64,000 bases of DNA from the NCBI RefSeq assembly GCF_019430905.1, contig NZ_JAHYCA010000008.1:124001-188000 (forward strand), given 5' to 3'. This stretch comes from Billgrantia antri. GTDB taxonomy: Bacteria; Pseudomonadota; Gammaproteobacteria; Pseudomonadales; Halomonadaceae. The notes under the pieces are model-generated. The model did not search any database. It was not told the DNA's origin and saw only the letters and a list, made by a program, of their open reading frames with translations. Within the stretch, counting starts at the first letter, position 1. Each line of letters opens with the position of its first letter. The position numbers and the translations under genes are program-made. This document shows, piece after piece, positions 63,648 through 64,000 of this stretch.

Positions 63648-64000
63648 GTGGAACTGCTTTCCGGCGCGGATATGATCGCCCGATTCCTGCAGGATGAAGG
63701 CGTCGAATACATCTATGGCTACCCGGGCGGCGCGGCTCTGCATATTTACGATGCACTGTTCCGTCAGGACAAGGTCAAGCACATTCTGGTTCGCCACGAG
63801 CAGGCGGCCACCCACGCTGCCGATGGCTACGCTCGGGCCTCCGGCAAGCCCGGCGTGGTGCTGGTCACCTCCGGTCCCGGCGCCACCAACGCCGTCACCG
63901 GTATCGCTACCGCCTACATGGATTCGATTCCCATGGTGGTGCTGTGCGGCCAGGTGATGAGCCACCTGATTGGCGACGACGCCTTCCAGGAAACCGACAT
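63648..64000 (+). CDS. ilvI: Acetolactate synthase large subunit (3' end cut by window edge)
   Basis: About 117 codons visible of about 575. GTG start at 63648 after GGGGAGAGACACAA; the protein begins ELLSGADMIARFLQDEGVE, and GYPGGAALHIYDAL, HEQAATHAADGYARASGKPG and SGPGATNAVTGIATAY are the TPP-enzyme N-terminal signatures, with the conserved catalytic Glu in HEQAA. Catalyses the first common step of valine, leucine and isoleucine synthesis. A small-subunit gene would be expected beyond the window. Confidence 0.93.
   Translation, partial: MELLSGADMIARFLQDEGVEYIYGYPGGAALHIYDALFRQDKVKHILVRHEQAATHAADGYARASGKPGVVLVTSGPGATNAVTGIATAYMDSIPMVVLCGQVMSHLIGDDAFQETD

Overview
The window reads as one contiguous piece of a high-GC gammaproteobacterial chromosome. 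The gene content (DctM-type TRAP permease, BCCT transporter, TelA module, PP0621 and DUF3565 small proteins, BamD/RluD/PgeF/ClpB/IlvI order) most resembles a moderately halophilic Halomonadaceae such as Halomonas. This is an inference from protein families; no rRNA or other taxonomic marker is present. I see no insertion sequence, prophage, CRISPR array, tRNA or rRNA.

Part A (1-13.8 kb) is an aromatic-acid catabolic block. It holds the 3' end of a TRAP large permease, an AraC-type pobR divergent from pobA (4-hydroxybenzoate to protocatechuate), an orphan methyltransferase, and a LysR-type catR divergent from catB-catC-catA-benA-benB-benC-benD-benE, followed after a strong terminator by a second benE. 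Benzoate is imported by BenE, converted by BenABC and BenD to catechol, and taken through the ortho pathway by CatA, CatB and CatC. An exact ATAC-N7-GTAT box in front of catB fits CatM/BenM-type control.

Part B (13.9-33 kb) is a PQQ and alcohol-oxidation block. After an unusual P-loop (Zeta-like) protein come gfa and adhC (glutathione-dependent formaldehyde oxidation), pqqABCDE plus pqqF on the minus strand, and divergently a quinoprotein alcohol dehydrogenase. That enzyme has the Asp-Tyr-Asp signature of lanthanide-dependent (XoxF/PedH-like) enzymes. It is followed by its cytochrome c (XoxG-like), a XoxJ-like periplasmic protein, a secreted protein of unknown function, and a four-gene ABC/beta-propeller set found with PQQ alcohol catabolism. 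A convergent pair (cytochrome c and a small Cys-containing secreted protein) closes the block. PQQ made by Pqq proteins serves the dehydrogenase, electrons leave through the cytochromes, and any formaldehyde formed would go to Gfa/AdhC. A shared palindrome TTGCC-N4-GGCAA lies in front of adhC and in the pqqA/xoxF divergent region.

Part C (33-50.4 kb) is mixed accessory and envelope content: AzlCD exporter with a luciferase-like oxidoreductase, BCCT transporter, extensin-like peptidase, TelA module, a tandem-duplicated periplasmic binding protein translationally coupled to a diguanylate cyclase, a soluble PQQ-type sugar dehydrogenase, an MFS permease, an exported MetX-like hydrolase, and a retropepsin-YihY-nitronate monooxygenase operon.

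Part D (50.5-64 kb) is DNA repair and housekeeping: a FAN1-like VRR-NUC nuclease coupled to a Rad3/DinG-type helicase with an N-terminal nuclease domain, small membrane proteins, a pseudopilin, nadE, bamD, rluD, pgeF, clpB with a clear sigma-32 promoter, and the start of ilvI.
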